64,000 nt of DNA, from assembly GCA_035079385.1 (NCBI GenBank), contig JAVHKY010000028.1, positions 372,001 to 436,000 of the forward strand, in the 5' to 3' direction. Under the pieces are notes generated by a model that saw only the letters and a program-made list of their open reading frames with translations, made no database searches and was not told the DNA's origin. Each line of letters starts with the position of its first letter. Position 1 is the stretch's first letter. This document shows, in pieces, positions 11,843 through 23,780 of the stretch. The DNA comes from Aspidiotus rigidus (lineage: Eukaryota > Arthropoda > Insecta > Hemiptera > Diaspididae). The position numbers were made by a program, and so were the translations under genes.

Positions 11843-14167
11843 TTATGGATGATCGTAATTTTCTACAAAAACAAATCGTTCTAACTTAAGGCTCATCAAG
11901 TATCACTTAATTCTTTAATCGATACTGTACTATGTTTCAAAATCTTTGGATAAAGTGTATTTCTGAAAACTTTTAATCATAGTTTTTCTTTTCCCATGAT
12001 ACTAGTCTCTATCGCACCATAAGATTTCACACGAACGAGTCCCATTCATAACCTGCCTATGAATTGTACTTTGTAGAATTGTCACATTTCCAGGGCGCAT
12101 AAGGATACGTGAATGAATGGTAGTTACATCGTCGATAGAATTCAAAATATTTCCATTAAAACTTCCCAATAATGTCTTATCAGTGGCTTAAAAGTCATCT
12201 TTAACGACGCAGTCGCCGGCAATAAAAGAATTCTATCCAGATACCACAAATAACGAGAAGCAGCATTCTCTTCTGTTTTGAGCATTATTATACAATCTTA
12301 ATCTCGACCGTAATTTTATTTCATTCGAACCCACATTTATTTAGGAAAAGAGCCGCCACCAACTACGACCATGCAGTAGGTTATGCGAGCCACGAGACCC
12401 TATCGTGAAGTCGATAAATATCATCGGAAGTTGTCGATACAGCCGGAACTGCCAGCAATAATAATTAGACATAGCTCCGAATAACTCTGGCGCTTTATAG
12501 ACGTTTTGTTCCTTATTGTAGATTGTCTATAAAGATTATAATATTGAACCGCACGCCACTAAAATAAGTTTTACTTTTATAAAAGTTTAGCGTGTGGGGG
12601 ACGACGGAGTTGCTATAAAATCGTTGTCCTTCGTTCGATTTTTATCGAAAAGCGAAATTACATTCATGGTGCGACCCGTTTGCTATAAACTTGATGTGTC
12701 GATTTCGTGAATTTTGTCAACCGCTATTAAGAATAACTTCTGGGAAAGTTCTAGAACTCGTCCGTATCCCCTAGCTGTCAAGAAATTCTTACATTTTTCT
12801 TATCAAACACTACAAAAATTCGTTTTTTTTTTTCCAAAATTTCACTTATAGCGATGGAATTTGGTACAAAAAAACCGCGATAAATTGGTTCTTGGGCGGT
12901 CATGCACGAAACATCGTCGGCTCGTCTGTAATAATCCTCTTAAATTTACTCGGAGTAATATACAACATAACCTATATCATTATCATCATTGTTTTCTCCC
13001 CTATTAATTTAAACACGGCTTCGTAAAATTAAACTGACAGCTTATTAGTCTGAAGTGAAATTTACGTTCGCGTCAATTCTCATGACATGGAGAATATGGT
13101 GTGCTGAGCCGAGCCGGCACACCGCCACTTACACACTCGGCGCTTTGCGCCCGTGCTTCTGTCTGTACGCTCCTTCGTATGATTACCGCCGCGTTTGCAA
13201 ACGATAGGTCTTATTTTTATTTGCCAAGCAGTCGTTTACGTCGCGTCGGCCAAGAAGAGTATTTATTTAATGAGATGGAAAGATACGACTTCGTTCATGC
13301 GAGTACAACGTATGTACATGTACAGTAAACCGACCAACACATTGTAATTTTTACTCAGATGCACCCGTTTTTTAAGGCTGGACGCAGGTTCGTTTCTATA
13401 ATAAAAATCCGCCTTTACTTCGACATCGGTACCCATAAATCTATAACATTCGCTGCGCTCCAAAAAATGACCATTTTTTGTGCCGTACGAACGAGAGAGT
13501 AAATGATCCTTAACGTACGTATTTCTAACGATGTCTGCTGTCTCTTTATTTATCCTCGAAATTTATTTTATCGATAATTTAAAAGTCCATAGAACAATTT
13601 AATTAAAATAATTTGAAATTCGAATTGACCACGATACAGGAGACGTCCTTGATTTTTGACCAAATAACAGTAAAGGACTGAAAAAAAAAAGAACAAAATT
13701 ATTTTCCCTACTCGATTTCAGGCTGAAATTGGAAGAAGAACACAAAAAGTAAAAAATTATAGTATTTGCTTCAGTGCGTTGGAAACAGTGTAGTATTTTA
13801 ATGAAAGTGGTTGGAAAATGTTTTCCGCTCGCCTACAAGAAATCTTCTAGTGAGAGACTTCCCACGCGAGATACAGGCGTGGAAACTCTGATTTTCCGAC
13901 TACCTTTCATTAAGTGATTAAATTATCGAAACGTGTATGTCTGTAGACCCGACCTATGTTGAATGTGCCACCTACAGCTTTACAGCTTTATCTCAGCTTG
14001 ATACTCATGATTAGCCCAGGCACTTTGTTTTTTACCCCAATATGTATTAATACTAGGCTAGAAGTCAACTAGACAAACTGATCTCTCAAGAAAATGCCCA
14101 CCCTACGACGTCATGGGAAGACTTCTTGTATGTTATTATTATGGTTGATCATATTGATACAAAGAGG
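11843..14167. other. intergenic, no supported gene
   Basis: AT-rich spacer. At 13,085-13,260 it becomes locally richer in CG dinucleotides, which could be a promoter or 5' exon of an unseen transcript, but no open frame or splice pair supports that. At about 13,797-13,918 there is a small foldback: AATGAAAG...GGAAAAT pairs with ATTTTCC...CTTTCATT. Nothing else recognised. Confidence 0.45.
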
Positions 14168-14734
14168 TGTACTCCCGAAGGAGTAGCGAATTATACAAAC
14201 CACACTGAATACAGCCGCTAAGTACCTTCGGTTTAACAACCATCTTTAGAGCATGAATGAAAGCGACTAATCCAACAACAACGAAGACAGAGAAACCTAC
14301 TTGAGGATCATGATTGAACCAGCGAGTCATCGAAATGTGAATCATTCTCATAGACTAGCTTAACCAGACCCTCATCAGGAATGTACCTGTTAAGACGGTG
14401 AAGTCTTCATTATTCCGGTGGCGTAAGATTTCTATATTTTCCAAGGTTTAAATCACGAGTAGATTGTACAGAACTCGGGTTCTTTGGCGGATAGGTTGAA
14501 GGAAGTAAACCTTCCCCCGGAAACGACCTCATGCTCCTTTGATGTTGTAGGATTATTTCCTCACATTCCTAAGGCTGTTAATATCCAACATACGGGGGAT
14601 TTGCTCGTGAAATCTGGTGTCCCTCATGAGGAGTAGGCGGAATTTTTTGATCTCCTGAGAGTTTGTTGGACCTCCACTTCTGCAAATTCGGAGGTAAATT
14701 TTTCGAGTTCCCGGATGAGATGGAGATTCCCTGC
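14168..14734. pseudogene. Penelope-like element remnant, head-to-head pieces
   Basis: 14,168-14,460, read on the minus strand, is the PLE 3' end (LVYENDSHFDDSLVQS-like followed by the 3' UTR with the TACTC...GAGTA end motif). From about 14,461 the plus strand encodes an RT piece: CSFDVVGLFPHIPKAVN (motif A), LLVKSGVPHEE, an in-frame stop, then AEFFDLLRVCW. It stops at about 14,734 within the sequence matching EFPEEVGIPIGSPLG of better copies. LINE-derived DNA follows, and the PLE resumes at about 18,676. Confidence 0.7.
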
Positions 14735-15175
14735 AACAGAACTAAACAAACAGCTAGCAGAGCTAAGAGATAAATTGGAAAAGGAGTCCTCTTTCAGAAA
14801 AGAAATTGGAGCTGCAACGTCAAGAAATCCAGACACTGAAAACAATTGAAAAAACTGAGCAATCTACAATCTGCTAAAAGTTTCTCTGCAGAGTTACCCA
14901 CACAGCCAACAGAGCTAAGAGATAAATTGGAGTACGAAACCACCTCTGGAAAACGCAGGCTCAGGAGAAACTTTCAGAGCAACATCAAAAAATATTGGCA
15001 TTGAAAAATACAATCAAAGAATTGCAAACCGACTTGAGCAAAATACAATCCCAGCCTCAAATTCTCGCGGCTCGCTCCCAACAAGAAGTGAGCAACAAAT
15101 GCAGCAAATGTCTCAACCCCAATGGCTATTGAGGACATTCTTAGCAAACTAATGGAACAAAGACTGAGCAAGTTT
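14735..15175 (+). pseudogene. R1-like LINE ORF1 (gag) fragment, coiled-coil part
   Basis: Broken frames encode Glu/Lys/Leu-rich pieces such as ELRDKLE (twice) and MAIEDILSKLMEQRLSKF, typical of the coiled-coil part of a LINE ORF1. A related ILSKL-MEQ-LSK sequence reappears at 16,858, so the 15,176-16,857 segment probably interrupts this ORF1. Assignment rests mainly on continuity with the CCHC and endonuclease regions further right. Confidence 0.5.
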
Positions 15176-15782
15176 TTTATTTTTTTTTTATTTTTTTTTT
15201 ATTTTTTTTTTTTTATTTAAATTTAAACATTACATTTAGTCATGAGAGTTGGGTGGGTTTTACCATGGTTTTTCCCCACCCCTCTCATGACGAGTTCGAA
15301 ATACACTGTATAACTATACACTTAACTCTACCTATTAAAAGAGGGTATGACTTCTGTTTTTATTTTATTTTACTTATTTTATTATCTTATTTATTTATTA
15401 ATTTTATTTTTTTTATTTTTATTTTTTTTTTTATTTTATTTTATTTTATTTCATTTTTGTTTTATTTTATTTATTTATTTTATATTATTTTAATTTTATT
15501 CTTTTCAAGGGAACCTAGTATTATCTTAGAAGTTCCACAATGTTAAATTTCTATCTTTGTTATAAAAAAATGTTTATAGCTATCTAGGCTGAAAAAATTA
15601 ATAAAGGAATTAAAAAAAAAAAAAAATTTATTTATTTATTTATTTTTTATTTTTATTTTTTTCATTTTCATTTTTATTTTTATTATTATTATTTTTTTTC
15701 CTTCTTTCTCCTCTCAGTCTATTTGATTTCTTTTTTGGTTTTTAATATCCTTCTTATATATCCATCCAATTTTTTTGTGGCA
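15176..15782. repeat. T-rich/A-rich low-complexity tract
   Basis: Long (TTTTA)n-like stretches at 15,176-15,230, 15,355-15,510 and 15,612-15,700 surround a short unique piece. On the minus strand this forms the A-rich 3' end of the LINE fragment at 15,783-16,735. Confidence 0.6.
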
Positions 15783-16735
15783 TTACCCGTTCTGCAGGCA
15801 CTGTCCCAATTCCTCTGTAGTTATTTTAGCATCCCCCCTGATAGGATCATAATTTTTACATTTTATAAAGGTGTGATCCGGATCATCATCAGAATTTAAG
15901 CATTCCCTGCATTGACTATCATTTATAATATTGAAATTTTTGAGGTACGTTGCAAAATTCCCATATCCCGTCAAAAACTGATTAAAAAATAATTTGATTT
16001 CAATTTCTTGTTTTCAAATCTTATCCCTATGTCTGGAATCAATTTAGCCGTTCTCCTACCTGTTTTTTCTTTTTCATATTGTTCCTGCCAATTTTTAATT
16101 GTATCTAATCTTATTGTTTTTATGCTTTCTACCATTTCTTTTTTCGTTATTTTATTTTCTTTGAATTTAATTTTCAATGTTTTTATTTTGTTAGTTTGGC
16201 TTAATTGCAAATCAATTGGGGTTATTCCAGCTATAACGTGTGAGGCTGTATGAGATACTGTTCTGTATGCTGAAATTATTCCTATTAATACTGTCCTTTG
16301 GAGTGATTTTAGTTTCTTAATCTCAGTATTCCTAAGCTTCTCAAAATAAGCAAGGGAGCCACATTCTATTATTGAGCGAAAAAGTGCATTGTACAATATT
16401 TCTCTTTTATATGTGTCCATACCAAAAGTGTTACCATATAAAGCCCGAATTTTATTATAATATTTTCTTAATTTGTTTGTAATGTATTCTACGTGTTTAT
16501 TAAAGTTTAGGTTTTGGTCGATGATTATTCCTAGATATTTCATTTCTGTATGGAATATTATTTTCTCCTGCCCCAACTTTATTTTTCCTTACATTCTTTT
16601 TTGAAATTCGTATTTTTTATGTCTCCGAGATAAGAAAAGCATCTGTGTTTTATTCGGATTGAGTGTTAGGCCTAAGTATTCCAGTTTAAGTTTTATCATT
16701 TCTATCTTATCATTTATTAATTGAGAGTCACGAGA
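15783..16735 (-). pseudogene. R1-clade LINE ORF2, C-terminal RT tail and Cys/His region
   Basis: On the minus strand the order is: GLTLNPNKTQMLFLSRR (RT thumb border), KYLGIIIDQNLNFNKHV (after RT motif E), RTVLIGIISAYRTVSHTA, VIAGITPIDL, then after a frame break TGYGNFATYLKNF and CRECLNSDDDPDHTFIKC. TGxGxFxxYL followed by CxxC...H...C is the diagnostic C-terminus of R1-type non-LTR retrotransposons. It is 5'-truncated and has stops, so it is inactive. Confidence 0.75.
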
Positions 16736-16857
16736 AGTTAGGGAAAGTTAAGCAGGCAACATGTTCGCACTGTAACCAAGGGCGGGATGATGGACCACAA
16801 CACAACATTTTTGAGTGTGAGGCGTGGAGGCGTGAGCGGGATGAGCTTAGTCGGTAA
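16736..16857 (+). pseudogene. second R1-type LINE C-terminal zinc-knuckle fragment
   Basis: On the plus strand it encodes KQATCSHCNQGRDDG, then HNIFECEAWRRERDEL: the CxxC...H....C motif followed by W..ER..L seen at the ORF2 end of R1/Jockey-type elements. It is distinct in sequence and opposite in strand to the neighbouring LINE fragment. Confidence 0.6.
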
Positions 16858-18675
16858 GTTATTGGAACAACAATTGAGCAAACTTAGGACAGAAATAAAA
16901 GAAGTGGCTAACTCTGCTAGGCCCATCCTATACATGCTCCGCAAAAGAACCCTCCCCAATATATGAGATAGAAATGGGGACAATGAAGGCTTCCAGTTCC
17001 CTAGAAGTTATCGACGTAAAAAAAATAAAGAGAAGCGTAATGAAAAAGAACCGTCAATGTTTCCACTCGACAGGAACAGAGATGGGCGACCAAAACAGAC
17101 CCATGCAAGAGAGCAGGCAAATGCCTCACTCTTTACTTTTGACCGTAGCAGAGATGACATTCCTAGAGATGAGATACCAAGAGTGGGTCCCTCAGCACTT
17201 ACCGTAACGCTGTGTTGCAGAGGGAAAATGGCCCTCGGCCTGCCCCCCGCCCTCCTCAAAACGAGAACGCACCCCCTAGGGATGTTGTAAAAATCCTCAT
17301 TTTACCTAAGGAGGGCAAGAGTGTAGAAACAAAGTTCTTCCAAGGAAAATCGGAATCCAAAATGTTGTAGAATTTGGAAGCGGCTCTGCTCTACTAACCA
17401 TTTTCTTGGAAAAGAAAGAAGCTCCTTTCAAAGAAATGAAGGTTGTTGGACTGAAATCCAAGAAGAGGCTGAATATACAACACTACGAATGGAGATTGCA
17501 TGGGGTCCTGTCAGACTACCCTGACCAAGAGGTCCCTCCTGCGGCGTCCCTTTACTCGAGCTGAACAGAATCAAATACAAAGATGAGTTGAAAAGTAATG
17601 GGTCGCTCATTCTGGTTAAATTGACATCGTTAAAAAACGCAGAAGCATACAAGTTGAGTGTGTTAAACGATGTCGCGTTGACACAGAACCGAATTTAATG
17701 ACATGTACCACTTGTAAACTCCTGAGACATACAAAACACTACTGCCCCGCAGAGCCACCCCGAGTACTTCAAGACCACAAAGAAAAAAGCCGCTGTATGG
17801 ACTGCCACCTTTACAACATAACCTTGAAAAGGCAAAACTACCCAAGTCAAGACTACGGCCACACTCAAGGCACAAAGGTATGCCCTACTCGGCAAGCCTT
17901 CCGCTAGAAATACCTGGATGCTATTGGATCTTCTGTAAACAATTCCCCTGGGGAACCAGAGGTCCCAAATAGTAACCATAACAATGACAACGAAAATATT
18001 GCAGGTTAACACAGGGAAATCCAGACTTTCTCTGAATGTTGCAATTGTCACAGCCAACCAGAGAGGCTGTGACATCATCTGTATCACGGAGCCACCAACC
18101 TTGATATTCCTGGCTGGTCTCACGTAGCAAACAAAAACTGTGCTATACTTAATTATAATGAAGATGCTAGAAAATTTAAACCTGTAGATCCCCAAGGGGA
18201 ATTCTCTACTGCAATCAAAATACTGGTGAGCCTATATGCACCACCCAATATGTCTGCAGATCCTCCATTCAATGAAATTTTGGCAATAGCAGAAAGAAAT
18301 CCATCACTGATCATTACTCGTGACTTCAACTGTCGCCATCCCATGATTTCCAATCTCCCCCTACGTCCACGAGTTGAATATTTCTTGCAGGTAATAGACA
18401 ATCTATGCTTGCAGATGTTGAATGACGACTCACCCACCTTCTCTCACAAAGGTAGGGACACGGTGAACGACTACACATTCACCACAGGAGAGCTCCAAAT
18501 CAATGAATGGGAGGTCCTAAAGGATGAGGACTGTTTATCATTACACTCCCCAATCCTTTTTACAATGGTCGGAGAATCCATTGACTTGAAAAAATGGACT
18601 ATTAAAAAGCTCAATGAGGAACAAGACTGCCCGTTCACTGCATGGAAAGCTACAACCGCAGTCCCTCGTGCTCTC
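16858..18675 (+). pseudogene. R1-like LINE: ORF1 C-terminus and ORF2 endonuclease (no RT)
   Basis: ORF1 continues to a CCHC knuckle at 17,701-17,745 (CTTCKLLRHTKHYC, spacing CX2CX4HX4C) and a second Cys-rich piece. ORF2 starts near 17,985 with LQVNTGKSRLSLNVAIVTA and DIICITEPP, the first blocks of an AP-like endonuclease. It then shows VSLYAPPN, LIITRDFNCRHP (canonical GDFN has Gly where this has Arg) and a degenerate SDHSPI-like DCLSLHSPI. The sequence ends abruptly before any RT motif and abuts PLE sequence. Stops and the missing 3' half make it non-functional. Confidence 0.7.
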
Positions 18676-19700
18676 TGATATCTGAGGTATTCATGTCCGA
18701 ATTTGAGATCGACTTGTTGTCCTCAGGCAAGGTGCTCTTGAATCATGTCTTTTACTGACATAGATATGTCGACGACATACTTTGTGCGTGGACCGGTCCA
18801 GTGCAACTCCTCGCGAGCTTCTCACTTACTTAAATAGCCAATACCCTTCCATAAAATTCACCCTGGAAGTTGGTGGCTGATCCATTTTCGTTAGAGATGG
18901 CGCCCATGAATTTAGAATCTATAGACAGGAAACGTCGATTGATATTACAATCCACGGATCATCATTTTGCCCAGCTGCACATAAGATCGCTACCTTCAAC
19001 AGCTCGATCCATCGTCTGACTCATATTCCGTTGAGTAAGGATGCTTTCCAAAAGGAACTAGGGACAAGTAAGCACCTGGCTAGAGTGAATCAAGTGAGAG
19101 AGGACGTCGACTTAATGGTCCATAGGAGGTTTACCAGAAAAAGCCTTGATTCTACCTCCCTCCTCAGGGATTTACACTTAGACAGGAGGAAACGTTGGAT
19201 TAGACTTCCGTACTTGGACAGATTTTTGTTGAAGTTGGGCTGTGTGCTCAGTCCTTTCGGGTTCCGACCGACATTTCATAATACTAACACGATAAAAAGT
19301 TTATTTACGAAATTAAAGGACCCCATTCTCTAGACAAGAGGAGTGGTGTACTCAGCATAGCCTGCAACGATTGCCCCCGGGAGTTTATGTAGGAATGACC
19401 GGCCGTCAGCTCCAAAAAAGAATTGATGAGCATAAAAAAGCATAGGAGAAGGGTAACTTGGGTGAGTCGGTCTTTGCCGATCACCACATCGAAAGTGGCC
19501 ACAGGGTCAAAGAAGGGTCTGGTACCCGCCTCCACAGGGAGAACTCATACTTTAAACATATGGCTTTGGAAAATATCGAAATCTTACGAATGAAGACTTC
19601 ACCGTCTTAAACAGGTATATTTTTGATGAGGGCCTGGTTGAGCTAGTCTGTGAGAATGATTCACACTTCGATGACTTGCTGGTTCAATCGTGATCCTTAT
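18676..19700 (+). pseudogene. Penelope-like element, RT motif C to GIY-YIG (broken)
   Basis: Resumes the PLE that stopped at 14,734: LISEVFMSEFEIDLLSSGKVL-like, then HRYVDDILCAWTG with the catalytic YVDD intact. The linker follows (19,031-19,333: KHLARVNQVREDVDLMV, SLLRDLHLDRRKRWIRLPY, LSPFGFRPTFHN), then a frameshifted GIY-YIG region with stops and a weak NRYI...DEGLVELVCEND end. The 3' UTR is truncated at about 19,700. Confidence 0.75.
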
Positions 19701-22159
19701 AGCACTATCAGAGTGAGATCTAAATTTTACGACCATGATGATACCACAGACACAATTTTGTACAATGCGATCGCGGGCACAGGTTTTTTAAGAGATCGGT
19801 AATCAATACCTCGACAATCTGGAAGAGGAGCTGCAGAGCGCACTTCAAGGTAATACCAACAATTACGGCAAAACTTGTCAGATAACCCAGGTCATAAAAA
19901 AGTCTTAGCCGAAAGATATGCCCCTGTAGAAACGATTTCCTGAAATCTAGAGGGTGACGGAGTATTAGGAAAAAAAAACAATTGTAACAGTTCCGAACTT
20001 GTACAAATTTTATTCAAGCTGCAAATGGTTTCAAGCGACTCTGGTTTACCTTAGATAAAGACTACAGACAAACTGAATTGCTAACGTAAAAGCCACACTT
20101 TGACTAAAACAAGTTAACACGTATCTCAGAAAAATGAATAAAACACTATTGTTAGCATCTGGAATTTCAGAGACGATAGGTAAAACTTGAATGAATTTCT
20201 TGCGTCTTCTACTTATGGCATTTGAAGATATTGCGAGACCCAATTATTGGTGATTTGTGAGTCTGCTAAAACGGACTTCATTACCTTAGGATGGAAGATC
20301 GAATTCAACTCGAGATTTATTTTCTTCCTTCGTTTACTCAAGCCCCGAATACATAGACTGGAGATATTTTCTCGACGAGGTTACACTCTCTAATGTGATT
20401 GATTTACTTACAAACAACGAGTTATGAATAATCGTCCGGAATAGAACATAAGAAATGTGCGAATTTACCAAATAAGAATTGCAGTTGATTATTTTTCTAT
20501 TCATAAATCAATGTAGCAGAAAATTTCGCAGTCCCACTCTGTGGTCTTTCTTCTCCCTTTCACGACAATGCTCAAGTAAAATGAGGCAAGCTACTTACGC
20601 CGAAAATTTATCGCACAATACAGGGTTGACAGGAGAATTGAAATTTTTCAAAGAGAACGTGATAATTACGTACACAGACTTCCCACACCACAGTCATCGA
20701 CCCTATACATCGGATGAATAACTGGGCGAGGGCGAGTTAAAGAGAGAGCGAACTCTTGAAAAGACTTACATATTATACTAAAGAAACATTGTATAAATCA
20801 TTTAAATTAAAAACCGCTTTATGTATAATTTATGGATCCAAAATACGTACGTATGGTCAACCATTAGTGAATAATTTTTCCAGATCTAAACGCCACAGCG
20901 ACCACGACTCGAACGCACGTGCATCTGTGGGCGTAATGACGAGCCCCCTGACGTTTCAACATCACCCCATGCACACGGTAGCTTACGAGAATTTCGAACG
21001 TGCAGAAAAATTTCGCCATTTTGGTATTCATATAATAAAGCTTAGAAGCAGTTTATTGGTTCAGAGAGTATAGAACCCATAATATAGTATCCCTCGTTCG
21101 GGTACGTATAACTCATCTTTCCAACTATATGTTGCAAAAGTACCGCAGGTTGATTAATGTCGTTTACGTTGTAGCAGCAAAGTTTTCCTTCTGCTTCATC
21201 ATCACATATAATATGTAGTAACGTTGCTGAAATTAAAATACACAAGATTCGCCAACTCGGACTGGAGTACGCGTGCAGCAGAACCATTCCACGTTTTATG
21301 AAATATGGCATTATAGTGAGCACTAATAAGTTGGAAACTATACGAGGGTCTTTACCTCGTTCAAGGTGCAACATTTCAAAAGATCCCGATTGACCTGACA
21401 CTTGTCGTGCTATCCACCTCTACAATCAAAATTACGAAAAATATGATCTCCATAAATTTTTCATATGAAGTAGAGTAAGTTTGCATAAAATAGGTTAACC
21501 TTTCTGGGAACCATCTGCGAAGGAGCAAATATGCGAACGTCCACAAAACGGCAATACACATAATTTTATAAGGTAAAAACGTACGTACCACATATTGTGG
21601 AAAGTTGAAAGGTAGGTGAAACGACAAACCTCGAAGAACGAGTGCGGGTAGGTCACTTGGACTCGGGTGATATATGTTGAGAGTAGGTGTCAGCCGAAAA
21701 TCAGAGCTGAAGGGACAAGTGAGAAAGTTTATTAATCCGCCATCATGTTCGCAATAAGACCTCCGCCACCGGTTCCCTTTCGTACAGCAAGTAACGACGA
21801 GAATATTCGGGCAAAAATTTCCTTTCTATTTTTGTTCAGAAAATAAAGGAATTCAACTCGCGAGTCAACCAAAGAATTCTAATGACATGACGATGTTTGC
21901 AAAGTCATATTTTGTTGAAGGGTCAACAGCTCCTGTCCTGATCTTCGAGGTGATGTAGTTTCATGAAAACTAAAAATAACTTCTGATCTGGATACTTTAG
22001 AGAAAGATCTCAAATGCACATTTTCAATCCACTTCAAGAGAAGTACCAGACCATCGATTAGGAGATCTGATTTCTTTTATAGTCAGTATCTTGAAATCGT
22101 TGAGAAGATACCCATGACTGATTATTACAGATAGCTTGCAACCACGTTTCTTTATCTTT
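19701..22159. other. intergenic; possible weak minus-strand exons
   Basis: No convincing gene. On the minus strand, 21,411-21,346 and 21,217-21,042 could be two exons joined in phase 1 (TAG acceptor, GTAAAG donor, TTTCAG acceptor, stop at 21,042), encoding a short Cys-containing C-terminus (CDDEAEGKLCCYN). The product resembles nothing I know, so it remains a possibility and not a call. Confidence 0.25.
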
Positions 22160-22162
22160 GTC

Positions 22163-22303
22163 ATAGCCCCGTAACCAAGGGGAGCAAGAGGGGTTTGAGC
22201 TTCCAGACATGTCATCAGCCCCTCTCCTTAGCCAAAAGTACGATACTAATAAAACAAAGGTTCATTAGAAGCCCCTCTTACCAATGGACTCTGGTTACGG
22301 GCC
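22163..22303. repeat. small foldback element with GCCCGTAACCA ends
   Basis: GCCCCGTAACCAAGGGGAGC...AAGAGGGG at 22,166-22,198 pairs with CCCCTCTTACC...GGTTACGGGC at 22,275-22,302. The inverted ends with a short unique centre look like a miniature inverted-repeat element. No target duplication was resolved. Confidence 0.45.
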
Positions 22304-22439
22304 TGCTTTGTTAGCCGACCAACAACCTTTCTACAGATATAGGATAGCCCAGTCTGCAACCCCAACCCTATTAGCAACGCCTTTTCAGAAAAACGAATAA
22401 ATTAAAAATTTTCTTGGCTTTCCACACGTACACGGGCCA

Positions 22440-23780
22440 CGGGCCTCTCATCTGATGAACTACGACCGAAAATCGATGTCGAATCAGCTAAGAATCTACG
22501 TCTTCAAGAGTCTTGATCGAAATTGCATCAATTGAACAACTCGCTTCGATGTCGATAAAAAGGTCAATACGGTGTCGACAAATGTTGAGCCCATTTCAAC
22601 TCATTTCTCACGTCCAATTCGGGTGCATTTCGTGTCGCATTTTTCAAGTAAATTGTCGGCCTGCTATCGACTGCCACTGCTTTGTTGGGTCAAATTCAAG
22701 TCGATTTGAAGTTCTTTGGTAAAACACGCCGGGCGCGGATCCACGGGGGGGAACCCCCCCCCCCCAATGAAAAAGAAAAACAAAAAAACAACAAAAAATC
22801 TGTAGTATCGAAGAAAATGTAAAAAAAAAAAAAAAAAAAAGGTCCTTTGAACTTTTTTTGGATTGTTTCCCCTCTCAAAGTGGTCGTTTGGATCCGCGCC
22901 TGCACGCTGATCGATCTGAAGTCGATTTTAAGTCCACTTCTCCAAATTTTTCTATCAAACTAAAACCGACTGCTCTGAATTGCGTCGATTAACAATCGAT
23001 TCTAAGTTCTCTGGGAATGCATGTATGTTGATCGACATTGAATCGACTTCAAACGTCAATCTAAGATTCAGACACGGTCACTCTCTTGAAGTATTTTGTC
23101 TGTTTGGTGACTTCGCAACTCGCAAACAGAATGTAGGGTCATTGAGAATCTCAATTATCGTTGACTGAAGCTGCAATGGTCAAATCGACGGAATTTCGAT
23201 GTTGATTTTTAGGCAGCATCAAAATCTGGTATCAGAAGTCGACTCATTGTTGACCTCGATTCTGGAAGCCTATCAAATTGTGCTTTTCAAATCGATGAAA
23301 TGCCATTTGTAAGTCTTTGACCGATGAAATAACGTATTTTGAATCGGCAACAGCAGAATTACAAATAGGCAACTTGAGCAACTGCCTAGGGTGGCAAATT
23401 TTTCAGGGGCGGCAAATTCTTGACCACAAAAAATACCAATTAGAGGAAATTCGACTTTGTGAAATGAATGATGGTAATCGTGGTACAACGGGGGTGGCAC
23501 TTAGCTACTACCTAGGGCTGCAGAGAAGTTAAATCTGCCACTGTGAGTCGGCATCAATAATACCAAAAGTTGACTCAATTTCAACGTCGAATATGGGGAG
23601 ATGGCAAGAAGAAGCGGTTGATTTTGAGTCGACTTCTAATCATTTTGGGTCGATTTGCGGCCGACATTGGCTGGAACTAAATTGATTTGAGCCAACTTTT
23701 GGTCAAAATAGGCAATGGACACGGAATCGGCATGGTTTCTAATTCATGTACCCTCAAAGAAGCTTACACTGTGCTTGGCT
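22440..23780. repeat. region enriched in GTCGA/TCGATT motifs
   Basis: Short motifs such as AAGTCGATT, GAGTCGACTT, ATCGACATTGAATCGACTTC and TGTCGATAA recur every few tens of bases across about 1.3 kb, far more than in flanking DNA. This suggests a decayed tandem or satellite-like array. It is interrupted by the GGATCC-flanked repeat (22,731-22,906) and by another insertion-like piece (about 23,345-23,535, with CTAGGGYGGCA near both ends). Confidence 0.45.
22731..22906 (-). repeat. short interspersed repeat flanked by GCGCGGATCC motifs, copy 2
   Basis: Inverted relative of 10,425-10,556. It runs from GGCGCGGATCCACGGGGGGG to GTTTGGATCCGCGCC, so the ends themselves are inverted repeats (GGCGCGGATCC). 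Inside are the shared blocks GTAGTATCGAAGAAAATGT, poly-A and TTTCCCCTCTCAAAGTG. Confidence 0.6.

Noticed and set aside
15253..15546. 97-codon Phe/Ile/Leu-rich frame resembling a membrane protein
   Set aside because: Translation of a T-rich low-complexity tract at a LINE 3' end.
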